This document shows positions 17,205 through 24,532 of a stretch of 64,000 nt of DNA, in pieces. The DNA is from Pseudomonas maioricensis (GTDB lineage: Bacteria; Pseudomonadota; Gammaproteobacteria; Pseudomonadales; Pseudomonadaceae). Numbering within the stretch: position 1 is the stretch's first letter; every line of letters begins with the position of its first letter. The stretch lies in contig NZ_LOHG01000016.1 of NCBI RefSeq assembly GCF_022790535.1, forward strand, positions 24,974 through 88,973. Reading direction: 5' to 3'. The notes under the pieces are model-generated. The model did no database searches, had not been told where the DNA came from, and saw nothing but the letters and a program-made list of their open reading frames with translations. The position numbers were made by a program, and so were the translations under genes.

Positions 17205-17795
17205 ATGTCCGATCCAAAGACCATGTTTCAACTCAGCGGCCGTGGCTATGCAGCGGCCACTTTGAGCAATGCCACGCTGATCATTATCGATGCACAGAAA
17301 GAATACCTCAGTGGTCCGCTGGCTCTGACCGGCGTGAATGAGGCGGCAGCCAATATCCACAAACTGGTCAGCGCAGCTCGCGCCGGTAAAAACCCGATTG
17401 TGCACATCCGCCACCTTGGCACTGTGGGCGGTCTGTTTGATCCTCAAGGTGAACGCGGCGAATTCATGCCTGATTTGAAGCCACTCGAAGGTGAACAGGT
17501 GGTTGAAAAACGCCTGCCGAACGCCTTCAACGGCACCGGGCTGGACGATTTGCTGCAAAGCCTTGGTCATCTGGACCTTATTGTCTGCGGCTTCATGAGC
17601 CACTCAAGCATCAGCACCACGGTGCGTGCGGCGAAGGATTATGGCTATCGCTGCACCCTGGTAGACGATGCCTGTGCGACGCGCGACCTGCCGAGCCCGG
17701 ATGGCGTTGTTAGAGCGCATATCGTTCACCGCACTGAAATGGCGATCATGAACGATAACTTCGCGACCCTTGCCCTGACCAAAGACCTGATCTGA
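17205..17795 (+). CDS. Isochorismatase-fold hydrolase with Ser in place of the usual Cys
   Basis: A 196-residue protein of the cysteine hydrolase/isochorismatase superfamily. The conserved Asp is in LIIIDAQKEYLSGPL (near residue 26-40) and the conserved Lys in VVEKRLPNAFNGTGL. In the third motif, where most cysteine hydrolases have GxxTxxCV, this reads GFMSHSSISTTVRAA, so the nucleophile position is Ser. Isochorismatases such as EntB also lack Cys, so hydrolysis of a vinyl ether or another non-amide is possible. Start chosen for AAAGGAG just upstream. Divergent from prmB. Confidence 0.85.
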   Translation: MSDPKTMFQLSGRGYAAATLSNATLIIIDAQKEYLSGPLALTGVNEAAANIHKLVSAARAGKNPIVHIRHLGTVGGLFDPQGERGEFMPDLKPLEGEQVVEKRLPNAFNGTGLDDLLQSLGHLDLIVCGFMSHSSISTTVRAAKDYGYRCTLVDDACATRDLPSPDGVVRAHIVHRTEMAIMNDNFATLALTKDLI

Positions 17796-18026
17796 ATCGC
17801 GCTACACCTCCAGAACTATCTGCCCTGCCCGGCTACGAGCACGATCACTCAACGCCGGACTGCCCCACGCCTGGCTTCCTGTAGCCAGTGTCGTTTGGGC
17901 GGTCATGTGACGCTGTTCACATTACCGCCTATCCATTAATACCCGCCATTTGCCTCTGATTCCCTGACAACGGGAACCCGCTGACGCTTGTCCGGGTCAG
18001 ACCCCGATACTCTGGAGGAAATCAGA

Positions 18027-18347
18027 ATGAAAGTATCCGACGGTTTTGATGCCCGTCGCCTGCGTCCAAAAGGATCGGGCAGTTGGGGCGTCCGCATTGG
18101 CTCAGCCATTGCTGCCCTGTTGGCGACTTTCGGCGTGTTGCTGGCAATGGCAGGTATTTCCAGCCTGATCGGTCATCCTCAAGCGCTGGGTGAACTCAAT
18201 GCCAGCCCGCTTGGCGCCGGCCTGATGGTATTGGGTGGTCTATTGGTTCTTTATGCGGGCATCTGGCTTTGGCGCCGCTGCCGACTGGGCCGACGCCGCA
18301 AAAACGGGCTGAACATGTCGCCCCATTTGATGAAGAAGCATGACTGA
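18027..18347 (+). CDS. Small two-span membrane protein
   Basis: A 106-residue protein with a basic N-terminus (RRLRPKGSGSWG), two hydrophobic segments (about 25-50 and 65-85) and a strongly basic tail (RRCRLGRRRKNG). The ribosome site GGAGG is six bases before the ATG. It is probably an inner membrane protein with both ends in the cytosol. No family recognised. A REP pair of a different class follows. Confidence 0.7.
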   Translation: MKVSDGFDARRLRPKGSGSWGVRIGSAIAALLATFGVLLAMAGISSLIGHPQALGELNASPLGAGLMVLGGLLVLYAGIWLWRRCRLGRRRKNGLNMSPHLMKKHD

Positions 18348-18367
18348 CAGGCCGTGCAGATAATGTC

Positions 18368-18456
18368 GTGGGACCGGCTTTAGCCGGGAAAGCGGCCTTC
18401 CTGACATCAAATTTTGTTGGCTGTACCGGCCTCTTCCCGGCTTTAGCCAGTCCCGC
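18368..18456. repeat. REP inverted pair, second class
   Basis: Inverted copies of a GTGGGACCGGCTTTAGCCGG element. This sequence class differs from the GTAGGAGC class found elsewhere in the window. Confidence 0.8.
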
Positions 18457-18534
18457 CTCACTGCGCCTATATCGGGATCACGCCACCGCTGACACTGCGA
18501 CTTGGTTAAACTAGCCTCCTTCGCGGAGGCTGAC

Positions 18535-19092
18535 ATGCAAGACGATGACTTTTCCCTGTTCAAAAACGAGTTACGCGGCGTCAAGCCCATCAAGCAAGAA
18601 TATGCCGATGTAGGCAAACCGAAAACCGACCGCAAACTCCTGGCCAAACTGCGCCAGTCCGCGACGGTGCGCACCGACTCGACAAGAGTCGACGGATTGT
18701 CTGATCAGTTCGTAATCGATGTCGGACCAGAGGATGTGCTGAGCTGGTCACGCGATGGTGTTCAGGAAGGCCAGATGCGCAAGCTGAAGCTTGGCCAGAT
18801 CAGCTTCGAAGGCAGTCTGGACCTGCACGGCATGACCGTTGAGGTCGCACGGGAAACCTTGTGGGAGTTTCTTGCAGAAGCGACCAAACTGGAAATCCGC
18901 TGCGTGCGCGTTACCCATGGCAAGGCAGTGCGCCTGGATGGCAAGCGGCCGATGATCAAAAGCCACGTCAACACCTGGTTGCGACAACACCCGCAAGTGT
19001 TGGGCTTCTGCTCGTGTCAGGCTAAACATGGCGGCGCAGGCGCGGTGTACGTCATGCTCAAACGGACCATGATGGAAGGCCGCGACGAATAG
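18535..19092 (+). CDS. Smr-domain protein
   Basis: A 185-residue protein with a C-terminal Smr domain (about 90-180), the small MutS-related nuclease-like fold. Marks are LDLHGMTVEVARETL, the VTHGKAVR segment and KHGGAGAVYVML. E. coli relatives (SmrA, SmrB) are endonucleases; SmrB cleaves mRNA at collided ribosomes. The LDLHG motif and the HGKG-like loop are those needed for activity, but here the loop reads HGKAVR. The N-terminal 80 residues are charged and probably flexible. Start at 18535 follows a GGAGG at 18525. Confidence 0.85.
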   Translation: MQDDDFSLFKNELRGVKPIKQEYADVGKPKTDRKLLAKLRQSATVRTDSTRVDGLSDQFVIDVGPEDVLSWSRDGVQEGQMRKLKLGQISFEGSLDLHGMTVEVARETLWEFLAEATKLEIRCVRVTHGKAVRLDGKRPMIKSHVNTWLRQHPQVLGFCSCQAKHGGAGAVYVMLKRTMMEGRDE

Positions 19093-19123
19093 ACCGTCGC
19101 AGCCTGAGTCAGCGCCGGGGGCG

Positions 19124-19312
19124 TTATGGACGCCCGCCAGGGCCGCCGCCACCCGGACCACCGCGGTCGCCACCTTCATAGTGACCGCCGCCATGCCCAC
19201 CACCGCCTCCATGCCCGCCGGGTCCGCCTGGACCCCAGAACGGCCAACAGCCTGAAACTGTAGACAGCACTGCAATCACCATTGCCACTTTCACCATTCG
19301 ACCAAACATCAC
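19124..19312 (-). CDS. Small Gly/His-rich lipoprotein
   Basis: A 62-residue protein with a typical lipoprotein signal: basic start, hydrophobic run VAMVIAVLST and lipobox VSGC with Cys at 22. The mature part is about 40 residues, nearly all Gly, His and Pro (repeats of GGHGGG). Such His/Gly-rich tails can bind metal ions, but there is no direct evidence. The start is two tandem ATGs; either may be used. No named family known to me. Confidence 0.6.
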   Translation of the reverse strand: MMFGRMVKVAMVIAVLSTVSGCWPFWGPGGPGGHGGGGGHGGGHYEGGDRGGPGGGGPGGRP

Positions 19313-19419
19313 TTAACTCTCTCATGCGACAGGTATTTGTTACCTGTTCATTCAGACAGCACAGGAGGTGTTAAGTCTGTAGCGGGTTGGTACGGGGTTG
19401 GTAAGCGACTGGGTACAAT

Positions 19420-19430
19420 CCCCCCCCCCC
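19420..19430. repeat. Run of eleven C residues
   Basis: A homopolymer of 11 C lies 11 bp before the higBA -35 element. Such tracts can slip in replication or be miscounted in sequencing. Confidence 0.8.
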
Positions 19431-19441
19431 AGAGATGCCGC

Positions 19442-19469
19442 TTGATAAATAAGTACGCTCCTATATACT
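19442..19469 (+). promoter_or_regulatory. higBA promoter
   Basis: TTGATA at 19442-19447 and TATACT at 19464-19469 are spaced by 16 bp, a good sigma-70 promoter. Transcription should start near 19476. Confidence 0.7.
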
Positions 19470-19475
19470 CGAAAT

Positions 19476-19492
19476 TTAACGAATAACGTTAA
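19476..19492. promoter_or_regulatory. Probable HigA operator
   Basis: Perfect inverted repeat TTAACG-AATAA-CGTTAA overlaps the expected start point, ten bases before higB. It is the natural site for autorepression by HigA or the HigBA complex. Confidence 0.7.
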
Positions 19493-19501
19493 GCATTATA
19501 G

Positions 19502-19780
19502 ATGATTCAGAGCTTTCGCTGCATCGATACCCAGACGCTTTTTGAAACCGGCAAGACCAGACGTTGGAGCGGGGTGAAAAATGTAGCTGAAAGAAAGCTG
19601 GCGATGCTCGACGCTGCAACTGCGCTGAAAGATCTCAAGTCACCACCCGGCAATAGGCTTGAAGAGCTTCAGGGGGACAGACAAGGCCAGCACAGCATAC
19701 GCATCAACGCTCAGTTCAGAGTTTGCTTCGTATGGGGCAGCAATGGACCGGAACATATAGAAATTGTTGACTATCACTGA
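19502..19780 (+). CDS. higB: HigB toxin (RelE/ParE fold, ribosome-dependent mRNase)
   Basis: A 92-residue type II toxin. It begins MIQSFRCIDTQTLFETG and carries the family's ERKLAMLDAA, LEELQGDRQGQHSIRINAQFR-type core (here split: GNRLEELQGDR, then IRINAQFRVCF) and the C-terminal IEIVDYH with the catalytic His. HigB cuts mRNA on translating ribosomes. The order toxin before antitoxin is normal for higBA. The 5' leader is very short and has no ribosome site, so translation may be poor or leaderless-like, a common way to limit toxin. Confidence 0.92.
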   Translation: MIQSFRCIDTQTLFETGKTRRWSGVKNVAERKLAMLDAATALKDLKSPPGNRLEELQGDRQGQHSIRINAQFRVCFVWGSNGPEHIEIVDYH

Positions 19781-19788
19781 GGTGAACC

Positions 19789-20100
19789 ATGCATAAGAAC
19801 GGCATGCGCCCGATACATCCGGGAGAAATTCTCAAGGAAGAGTTTCTTGAGCCACTGGGGGTGACCCCGGCAGCACTCGCCCGCGCGCTTCATGTCTCGG
19901 CCCCGACAGTCAACGATATTGTCAGAGAACGACGCAACATCAGTGCAGATGTCGCATTGCGTCTCGCAACGGCACTCGGTACATCTGCGCAATTCTGGTT
20001 GAATCTTCAAGCGTCCTACGATCTGCGCAAAGCAGAGATCGAAAAAGGTGAAGAAATCTACCGGGATGTCCACCTTCTCGACTGCTGTGCCTTCAGCTAA
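19789..20100 (+). CDS. higA: HigA antitoxin
   Basis: A 103-residue protein with a Xre-type helix-turn-helix: RPIHPGEILKEEFLEPLGV, then ALARALHVSAPTVNDIVRER and RLATALGTSAQFWLNLQ. It binds and neutralises HigB and represses the operon through the palindrome at 19476-19492. The gene begins 8 bp after higB with GAGG six bases before its ATG, much better placed than the toxin's, giving excess antitoxin. Full length. Confidence 0.93.
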   Translation: MHKNGMRPIHPGEILKEEFLEPLGVTPAALARALHVSAPTVNDIVRERRNISADVALRLATALGTSAQFWLNLQASYDLRKAEIEKGEEIYRDVHLLDCCAFS

Positions 20101-20359
20101 AAAACCTGAACGACCAGCCTGCTGTCACACCAATAGGCCCTTCTGTAATAGACGGCAATACAACTACAGTCGCACCTACGCTACTATGTGCGACCTGCCA
20201 GAAAAAGCCCGGCAATGGCTTAAGCGAAGCGGCAAATCCCGCTGTCGATTTATGCATCCGCTTGACTCGGGCGCTGATTGGGCGAGATCGGGAAACTCGA
20301 ATAGAGCTGGATTGGTACAACATTGGTACGACCCGACATGGTACCTATCTGAAAACCTT
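20101..20359. other. Gap between higA and folE with TTGGTAC repeats
   Basis: 259 bp with no convincing gene; the frame is open into folE but lacks family similarity before 20360. Three GGTAC-type boxes lie at 20312-20318, 20323-20329 and 20338-20344, similar to boxes left of higBA. Confidence 0.5.
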
Positions 20360-20920
20360 ATGGAATCAACCCCTGTGACACTGGAACAGAACTACACCGC
20401 GATCCTTGGCCAACTGGGGGAAGACGTTTCCCGCGAAGGTCTGCTCGACACTCCCAAGCGCGCTGCCAAGGCGATGCAGTACCTGTGTCGCGGTTATGAA
20501 CAAACTCTGGAAGAGGTCACCAACGGTGCCCTGTTCAGCTCCGATGCCAGCGAAATGGTGATGGTCAAGGACATCGAACTGTATTCGTTGTGTGAACACC
20601 ACCTGCTGCCGTTCATTGGCAAGGCGCACGTTGCTTACATCCCTAACGGCAAGGTGCTGGGACTGTCCAAGGTCGCTCGCATCGTCGACATGTATGCTCG
20701 TCGCCTGCAGATCCAGGAAAACCTCAGCCGTCAGATCGCCGAAGCGATCATGCAGGTTACCGGTGCGCTGGGTGTCGCGGTGGTGATCGAAGCCAAGCAC
20801 ATGTGCATGATGATGCGCGGCGTTGAAAAGCAGAACTCTTCAATGATCACCTCGGTAATGCTCGGCGAATTCCGCGATAACGCTTCAACCCGCGGCGAGT
20901 TCCTCAGCCTCATCAAGTGA
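20360..20920 (+). CDS. folE: GTP cyclohydrolase I
   Basis: A 186-residue enzyme that opens and rearranges GTP to dihydroneopterin triphosphate, the first step of folate (and pterin) synthesis. Marks are EGLLDTPKRAAKAM, the zinc ligands in SLCEHHLLPF and the second Cys in MCMMMRGVEKQNS, with VLGLSKVARIVD between. The start at 20360 (MESTPVTLEQNY) is set by family length; the frame is open 104 codons further upstream into higA but that part is unrelated. The short leader suggests transcription from a promoter inside 20101-20359. Confidence 0.96.
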   Translation: MESTPVTLEQNYTAILGQLGEDVSREGLLDTPKRAAKAMQYLCRGYEQTLEEVTNGALFSSDASEMVMVKDIELYSLCEHHLLPFIGKAHVAYIPNGKVLGLSKVARIVDMYARRLQIQENLSRQIAEAIMQVTGALGVAVVIEAKHMCMMMRGVEKQNSSMITSVMLGEFRDNASTRGEFLSLIK

Positions 20921-20994
20921 TTGACGCCCTGCCCGGCTGAGCATTCGCCGGGCGCGGGCGATCACTTCACGCCCGTCTTCTGCGAGGTCTTCAC

Positions 20995-21366
20995 GTGTTT
21001 ATCAAGGCATTAAGGGTTGGTCTGGGCCAACTGGTCATCTTCATCGACTTCATCACCCGCCCGGCGAAGAAAAAACGCACGCCCGAGGCTCAGGCAGCCG
21101 TCGAGCAATCAGCAAAAAATCTGAGCCTTTATCAGTTCAATGCCTGCCCGTTCTGCGTCAAGACGCGACGCACCCTGCACAAGCTCAATGTGCCGGTTGT
21201 GCTGCACGACGCCAAGAACAATGAACAGGATCGTCAGACACTGCTCAATGAGGGCGGCAAGATCAAAGTGCCTTGCCTGCGTATTGAAGAGGACGGCAAG
21301 ACCACCTGGATGTACGAGTCCAAAGTGATCATCGACTATCTGAATCAGCGCTTCGCAGCCGTCTGA
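20995..21366 (+). CDS. Glutaredoxin-like protein with N-terminal hydrophobic segment
   Basis: A 123-residue protein starting with GTG. An N-terminal hydrophobic stretch (about 8-20, LGQLVIFIDFI) followed by KKKR suggests membrane attachment; a glutaredoxin/GST-N fold follows with the redox motif CPFC near residue 51 and a later cis-Pro site KVPCLRI. Dithiol glutaredoxins reduce disulfides with glutathione. It follows folE by 74 bp on the same strand. The anchoring is inference. Confidence 0.85.
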   Translation: MFIKALRVGLGQLVIFIDFITRPAKKKRTPEAQAAVEQSAKNLSLYQFNACPFCVKTRRTLHKLNVPVVLHDAKNNEQDRQTLLNEGGKIKVPCLRIEEDGKTTWMYESKVIIDYLNQRFAAV

Positions 21367-21387
21367 TTGAATGCTGACTGCCCGACA

Positions 21388-21780
21388 TCAGTTCGGGCAG
21401 CCTTGCTCACGGCACGTCGAATACGCCTTCAACTGCTCGACCCGCACTTGAGTATGTTCGGCCAGGCATTGAGACTGCTGCAGCGGCCAGATTGAGCCGG
21501 AGTCCTCAGCCTTGCCGACCTGATAAAGACAATCCGCATCACGAAAAGCGATCCATTTCTGCTGCGCGCCCTTGAGCGCCTGTTTTTTCGCCGGGCTCTG
21601 CAAATAGGCCATTTGCGCCTTGTACTGCTTGTTCAACTCAGCATCGAGCGCAGCCAGCTTTTGACCTGCACAGCGGTTCATGGCCGCCTGATTGGCATTG
21701 CAGTCTGCTGTCTGGGCAGAAGCAGAGCAGCCGATGCCCAGCGCCATGAATGTCAAAACGGCCATCATTGAAAAGCGCAT
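21388..21780 (-). CDS. LprI-family exported protein
   Basis: A 130-residue protein with a signal peptide (cleaved after ASA, near residue 22). The mature part has the Cys-rich DUF1311/LprI pattern: ADCNANQAAMNRCAGQKL, a LDAELNKQY helix, QKWIAFRDADC and a C-terminal pair of Cys. In mycobacteria LprI inhibits lysozyme; in Gram-negatives the role is unproven. Six cysteines could form three disulfides in the periplasm. AAGGAG precedes the ATG. It converges on the glutaredoxin gene. Confidence 0.83.
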   Translation of the reverse strand: MRFSMMAVLTFMALGIGCSASAQTADCNANQAAMNRCAGQKLAALDAELNKQYKAQMAYLQSPAKKQALKGAQQKWIAFRDADCLYQVGKAEDSGSIWPLQQSQCLAEHTQVRVEQLKAYSTCREQGCPN

Positions 21781-21902
21781 GTGGAACTCCTTTCCCGAGA
21801 GTGATTGTGATGGATGGGCAAAGCTGATCCCGACCGGCGCGAAGATTAACGGCCAGTGCCAGCCCGACCCAGCGATTTCAACCTGCTAAAACAATCGGAC
21901 AT

Positions 21903-21936
21903 AAAAAAACCGGTCATGTTGCGTGACCGGTTTTTT
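21903..21936 (-). terminator. Bidirectional terminator after the GST gene
   Basis: Stem ACCGGTCA/TGACCGGT with A run on the left and T run on the right; it serves the minus-strand GST gene ending at 21953. Confidence 0.88.
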
Positions 21937-21952
21937 CAGGTGCCTCTGACGA

Positions 21953-22555
21953 TCAATCCAGCATGCCGACATAGCCGGGCTGCGCCTTCACTCGCTCCAG
22001 CCATTGCTCGATGCCTGGATAAGGCGTCAGATCAAAGCCGCCTTGATGGGCAACGTGGGTATACGCGTACAGCGCGATATCGGCGATGGAGAAGGTCTCC
22101 CCTACCAGAAACGGCGTGCGCTTCAGTTGCTGCTCCATCACCGCCAAGGCGCGGTAACCTGCCTTGTGCAGCGAGCGATACTCTTCAAGTCGCTCGTCAG
22201 GCAACCCAAGGTAAAACTGGATAAAGCGTGCTACGGCAATACTCGGCTCATGGCTGTATTGCTCGAAGAACTGCCATTGCAACACCTGCGTACGCAACCG
22301 CGGCTCACCCGGCAGGTACTGGCTACCATCGGCCAGGAAATTGAGAATCGCATTGGACTCCCACAGGCAAGTCCCGTCCTCGAGCTCCAGCACCGGGATC
22401 TTGCCGTTGGGGTTCTTCTCCAGAAACGCAGCGGTCTGGGTTTCACCGTTGAGAATGTCCACCGGCACCCAGTGGTACTCAACACCCAACAGGCTAAGCA
22501 TCAGCTTGATCTTGTAGCAGTTGCCCGAATTGTAATCGCCGTAAACCTTATACAT
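21953..22555 (-). CDS. Glutathione S-transferase
   Basis: A 200-residue GST: thioredoxin-like domain (about 1-78, with YGDYNSGNCYKIKL, the cis-Pro KIPVLELEDG and the glutathione site WESNAIL), then the helical domain (with SIADIALYAYTHVA). It conjugates glutathione to an electrophile or acts as a peroxidase; the substrate is unknown. The N-terminal DYNSGNCYK places Ser or Cys near the thiolate. AAGGAG precedes the ATG. It lies 36 bp downstream of the aminotransferase on the same strand, so they may be co-transcribed. Confidence 0.9.
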   Translation of the reverse strand: MYKVYGDYNSGNCYKIKLMLSLLGVEYHWVPVDILNGETQTAAFLEKNPNGKIPVLELEDGTCLWESNAILNFLADGSQYLPGEPRLRTQVLQWQFFEQYSHEPSIAVARFIQFYLGLPDERLEEYRSLHKAGYRALAVMEQQLKRTPFLVGETFSIADIALYAYTHVAHQGGFDLTPYPGIEQWLERVKAQPGYVGMLD

Positions 22556-22591
22556 ACCCTTCTCCTTGAATGCTTCGCCTGGTCCACGCCA

Positions 22592-23758
22592 TTACGCGAC
22601 TTGCTCTAAACGGGCCTGACGCACGACCGCTGCCAATCTTTTCAGGCCTTCATCGAGACGGGCCGGATCAATATGACTGAAGTTCAGCCTCAGGTAGCCA
22701 AGGTTGGCATCCGGATCAGCAAAAAAAGGCTCCCCCGGCATAAACGCTACATCCTGCCTCAGCGCTTCGTCGAGCAAGCTCCGTGTGTCCATTGGCTGCT
22801 TGAGCGTCAGCCAGAAAAACAGACCACCTTGCGGACTGTTCCAGTCAGCTATATCGGCAAAATGTCGTTTCAGTGCAGCCTCAAATGCATCCCGACGCTG
22901 ACGGTAGAAGCTCTGCAGCTCAGACAAATGCTCACGGTAGTGCTCGGTGCCAATCCATTGCAGCGCCTGCCACTGGCCCAACCGGTTAGTGTGCAAATCC
23001 GCCGACTGCTTCAAACGCAGTAGATGCGGGAACAGATCCGGACTGGCGATCAAGTAACCGACCCTCAGACCCGGCAGCAGCGTTTTCGACACGGTGCCGG
23101 TGTAGATCCAACTGGCCTTTTGCAAACGGCTGGCGATAGGTCTGGCACTGCCCCCATCAAACGTGAGGTCACGATAAGGTTCGTCTTCGATCAGGGTCAC
23201 GCCAAACTCATCGAGCAAGGCAGCCACCGCTTCACGACTGGCTTCGCTGTAACGCACTGCGGACGGGTTCTGGAAGGTCGGAATCAAGTAAGCAAACGCA
23301 GGGTTGTGCTGCTCCAGTTGCTGTCGCAAAGCAGGTAAATCAGGGCCGTCGGCCTGTAGCGGGACGGTCAGGCAGTCAGCACCAAACAACTGGAATATTT
23401 GCAGCGCCGCGAGATAAGTCGGCGCCTCAAGCACGATCTGCGTGCCTTTATCGATGTACAGCTTGGCGGCCAGATCCAGCGTCTGCTGCGAACCACTGAC
23501 AATCAGCACCTGGCTGACATCGCACTGCAGACCAATCGCCCGCGCCTCAGCAGCCAAGGCCTCGCGCAATCCGGGCTCGCCCTCACTCATGCCATATTGG
23601 CCGAGCGAAACAGGCATGTCCGCCCACTCCACCCGAGGCAGCATCGCTTCGGCAGGCAGGCCACCCGCGAAGGACATGACTTCCGGACGCTGCGCTGCGG
23701 CAAGGATTTCACGAATCAGAGAACTTTTAAGCCGGGACACGCGTTCGGAGAAAGCCAT
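22592..23758 (-). CDS. PLP-dependent aminotransferase, class I (AAA/LysN-like)
   Basis: A 388-residue fold type I aminotransferase beginning MAFSERVSRLKSSLIREIL. Signs are SFAGGLPA near the start, YGMSEGEPGLREA, SGSQQTLDLAAK, FQNPSAVRYS, the Asp/Tyr PLP contacts EDEPYRDL and the Schiff-base Lys in GTVSKTLLPGLRVG. It resembles 2-aminoadipate/kynurenine and branched or aromatic aminotransferases of the MocR-domain type but without the N-terminal helix-turn-helix. The start at 23758 was preferred over one 39 bases upstream. Divergent from a MarR regulator, with matched operators between them. Confidence 0.9.
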   Translation of the reverse strand: MAFSERVSRLKSSLIREILAAAQRPEVMSFAGGLPAEAMLPRVEWADMPVSLGQYGMSEGEPGLREALAAEARAIGLQCDVSQVLIVSGSQQTLDLAAKLYIDKGTQIVLEAPTYLAALQIFQLFGADCLTVPLQADGPDLPALRQQLEQHNPAFAYLIPTFQNPSAVRYSEASREAVAALLDEFGVTLIEDEPYRDLTFDGGSARPIASRLQKASWIYTGTVSKTLLPGLRVGYLIASPDLFPHLLRLKQSADLHTNRLGQWQALQWIGTEHYREHLSELQSFYRQRRDAFEAALKRHFADIADWNSPQGGLFFWLTLKQPMDTRSLLDEALRQDVAFMPGEPFFADPDANLGYLRLNFSHIDPARLDEGLKRLAAVVRQARLEQVA

Positions 23759-23792
23759 TGAGATCACCGCTAGCCGAAGTAATTGGAAATAA

Positions 23793-23807
23793 GTCAAACT
23801 GGTTGAC
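23793..23807. promoter_or_regulatory. Probable MarR operator 1
   Basis: Inverted repeat GTCAA-ACTGG-TTGAC, the same half-sites and spacing as the box at 23835. Confidence 0.6.
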
Positions 23808-23834
23808 CGAAATTACGACGCCGGACCTAGATAC

Positions 23835-23849
23835 GTCAATATGCTTGAC
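23835..23849. promoter_or_regulatory. Probable MarR operator 2
   Basis: Inverted repeat GTCAA-TATGC-TTGAC, 42 bp (four turns) from operator 1. It overlaps the first possible ATG (23841) of the MarR gene. Confidence 0.6.
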
Positions 23850-24311
23850 CTTAAAAACTCCGCATCTCAGCAAATCGCCATGGAAGCTTTTTTCTTCGGG
23901 TATCAGGCATTCACGGCCAAAGCAGACGAAATGCTTGCCCGACGAGGCTTCAGCCGCGTGCATCAGCGCATCGTCTTTTTCATCGCTCGCTACCCCGGCT
24001 TGAGCGTGAAAGAGCTGCTCAGCGTGCTCGGCGTGAGCAAGCAAGCGCTGAATGCACCGCTGCGCCAACTGATTGCCATGGATCTGGTCCAGAGCGCAGC
24101 CCCGGACAGCGACAAGCGCAAGCGTTTACTCGGCCTGACTGAAGAAGGCGTGAAATTCGAACAGGCATTGCGCCGCGAACAGGTGAAGCTGCTGCAACGG
24201 GTCTTTGCCGAGGCGGGTCGCGAGGCGGTCGACGGTTGGCTGCAAGTCAACGAGGCGCTGGGCAAAACGTTGCAGAGCGGTGCGCGGCCTGTTTCTCGTG
24301 AGGATGATTAA
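23841..24311 (+). CDS. MarR-family regulator
   Basis: A winged-helix regulator of up to 156 residues. The DNA-binding part runs about 50-115: LSVKELLSVLGVSKQALNAP for the helix-turn-helix and DSDKRKRLLGLTEEG for the wing. The first ATG (23841) lies inside an operator box and has no ribosome site; the Met at 23880 (MEAFFFGYQ) may be the real start. It is divergent from the aminotransferase and probably regulates it and itself through the two GTCAA-N5-TTGAC boxes. Its ligand is unknown. Confidence 0.85.
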   Translation: MLDLKNSASQQIAMEAFFFGYQAFTAKADEMLARRGFSRVHQRIVFFIARYPGLSVKELLSVLGVSKQALNAPLRQLIAMDLVQSAAPDSDKRKRLLGLTEEGVKFEQALRREQVKLLQRVFAEAGREAVDGWLQVNEALGKTLQSGARPVSREDD

Positions 24312-24532
24312 AAATCCAGCACCGGACCTGTAGGCCTCGCTTTTAGCCGACAGAGGCCGGTCCATTCGCAGATAATCCTTCGGCCCTACGGGCTCTCTGT
24401 TGCTGAGCTGAACGATTGCCCTGAGCACATCGTAACTGTACTCACGTTTACGAATGCCGCTGTATCGCAACACTCTGATAGCACTACGTTTACGCTTGTC
24501 GCCTGCCGTTGCACACGCTCAAGGATGGATCG

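Noticed and set aside
20048..20359. N-terminal extension of FolE reaching into higA
   Set aside because: GTP cyclohydrolase I family begins near MESTPVTL; the extension overlaps higA and has unrelated composition.
24126..24473. 115-residue minus-strand frame between MarR and BenE-like genes
   Set aside because: Half of it is antisense to the MarR gene and the rest has no coding signs.
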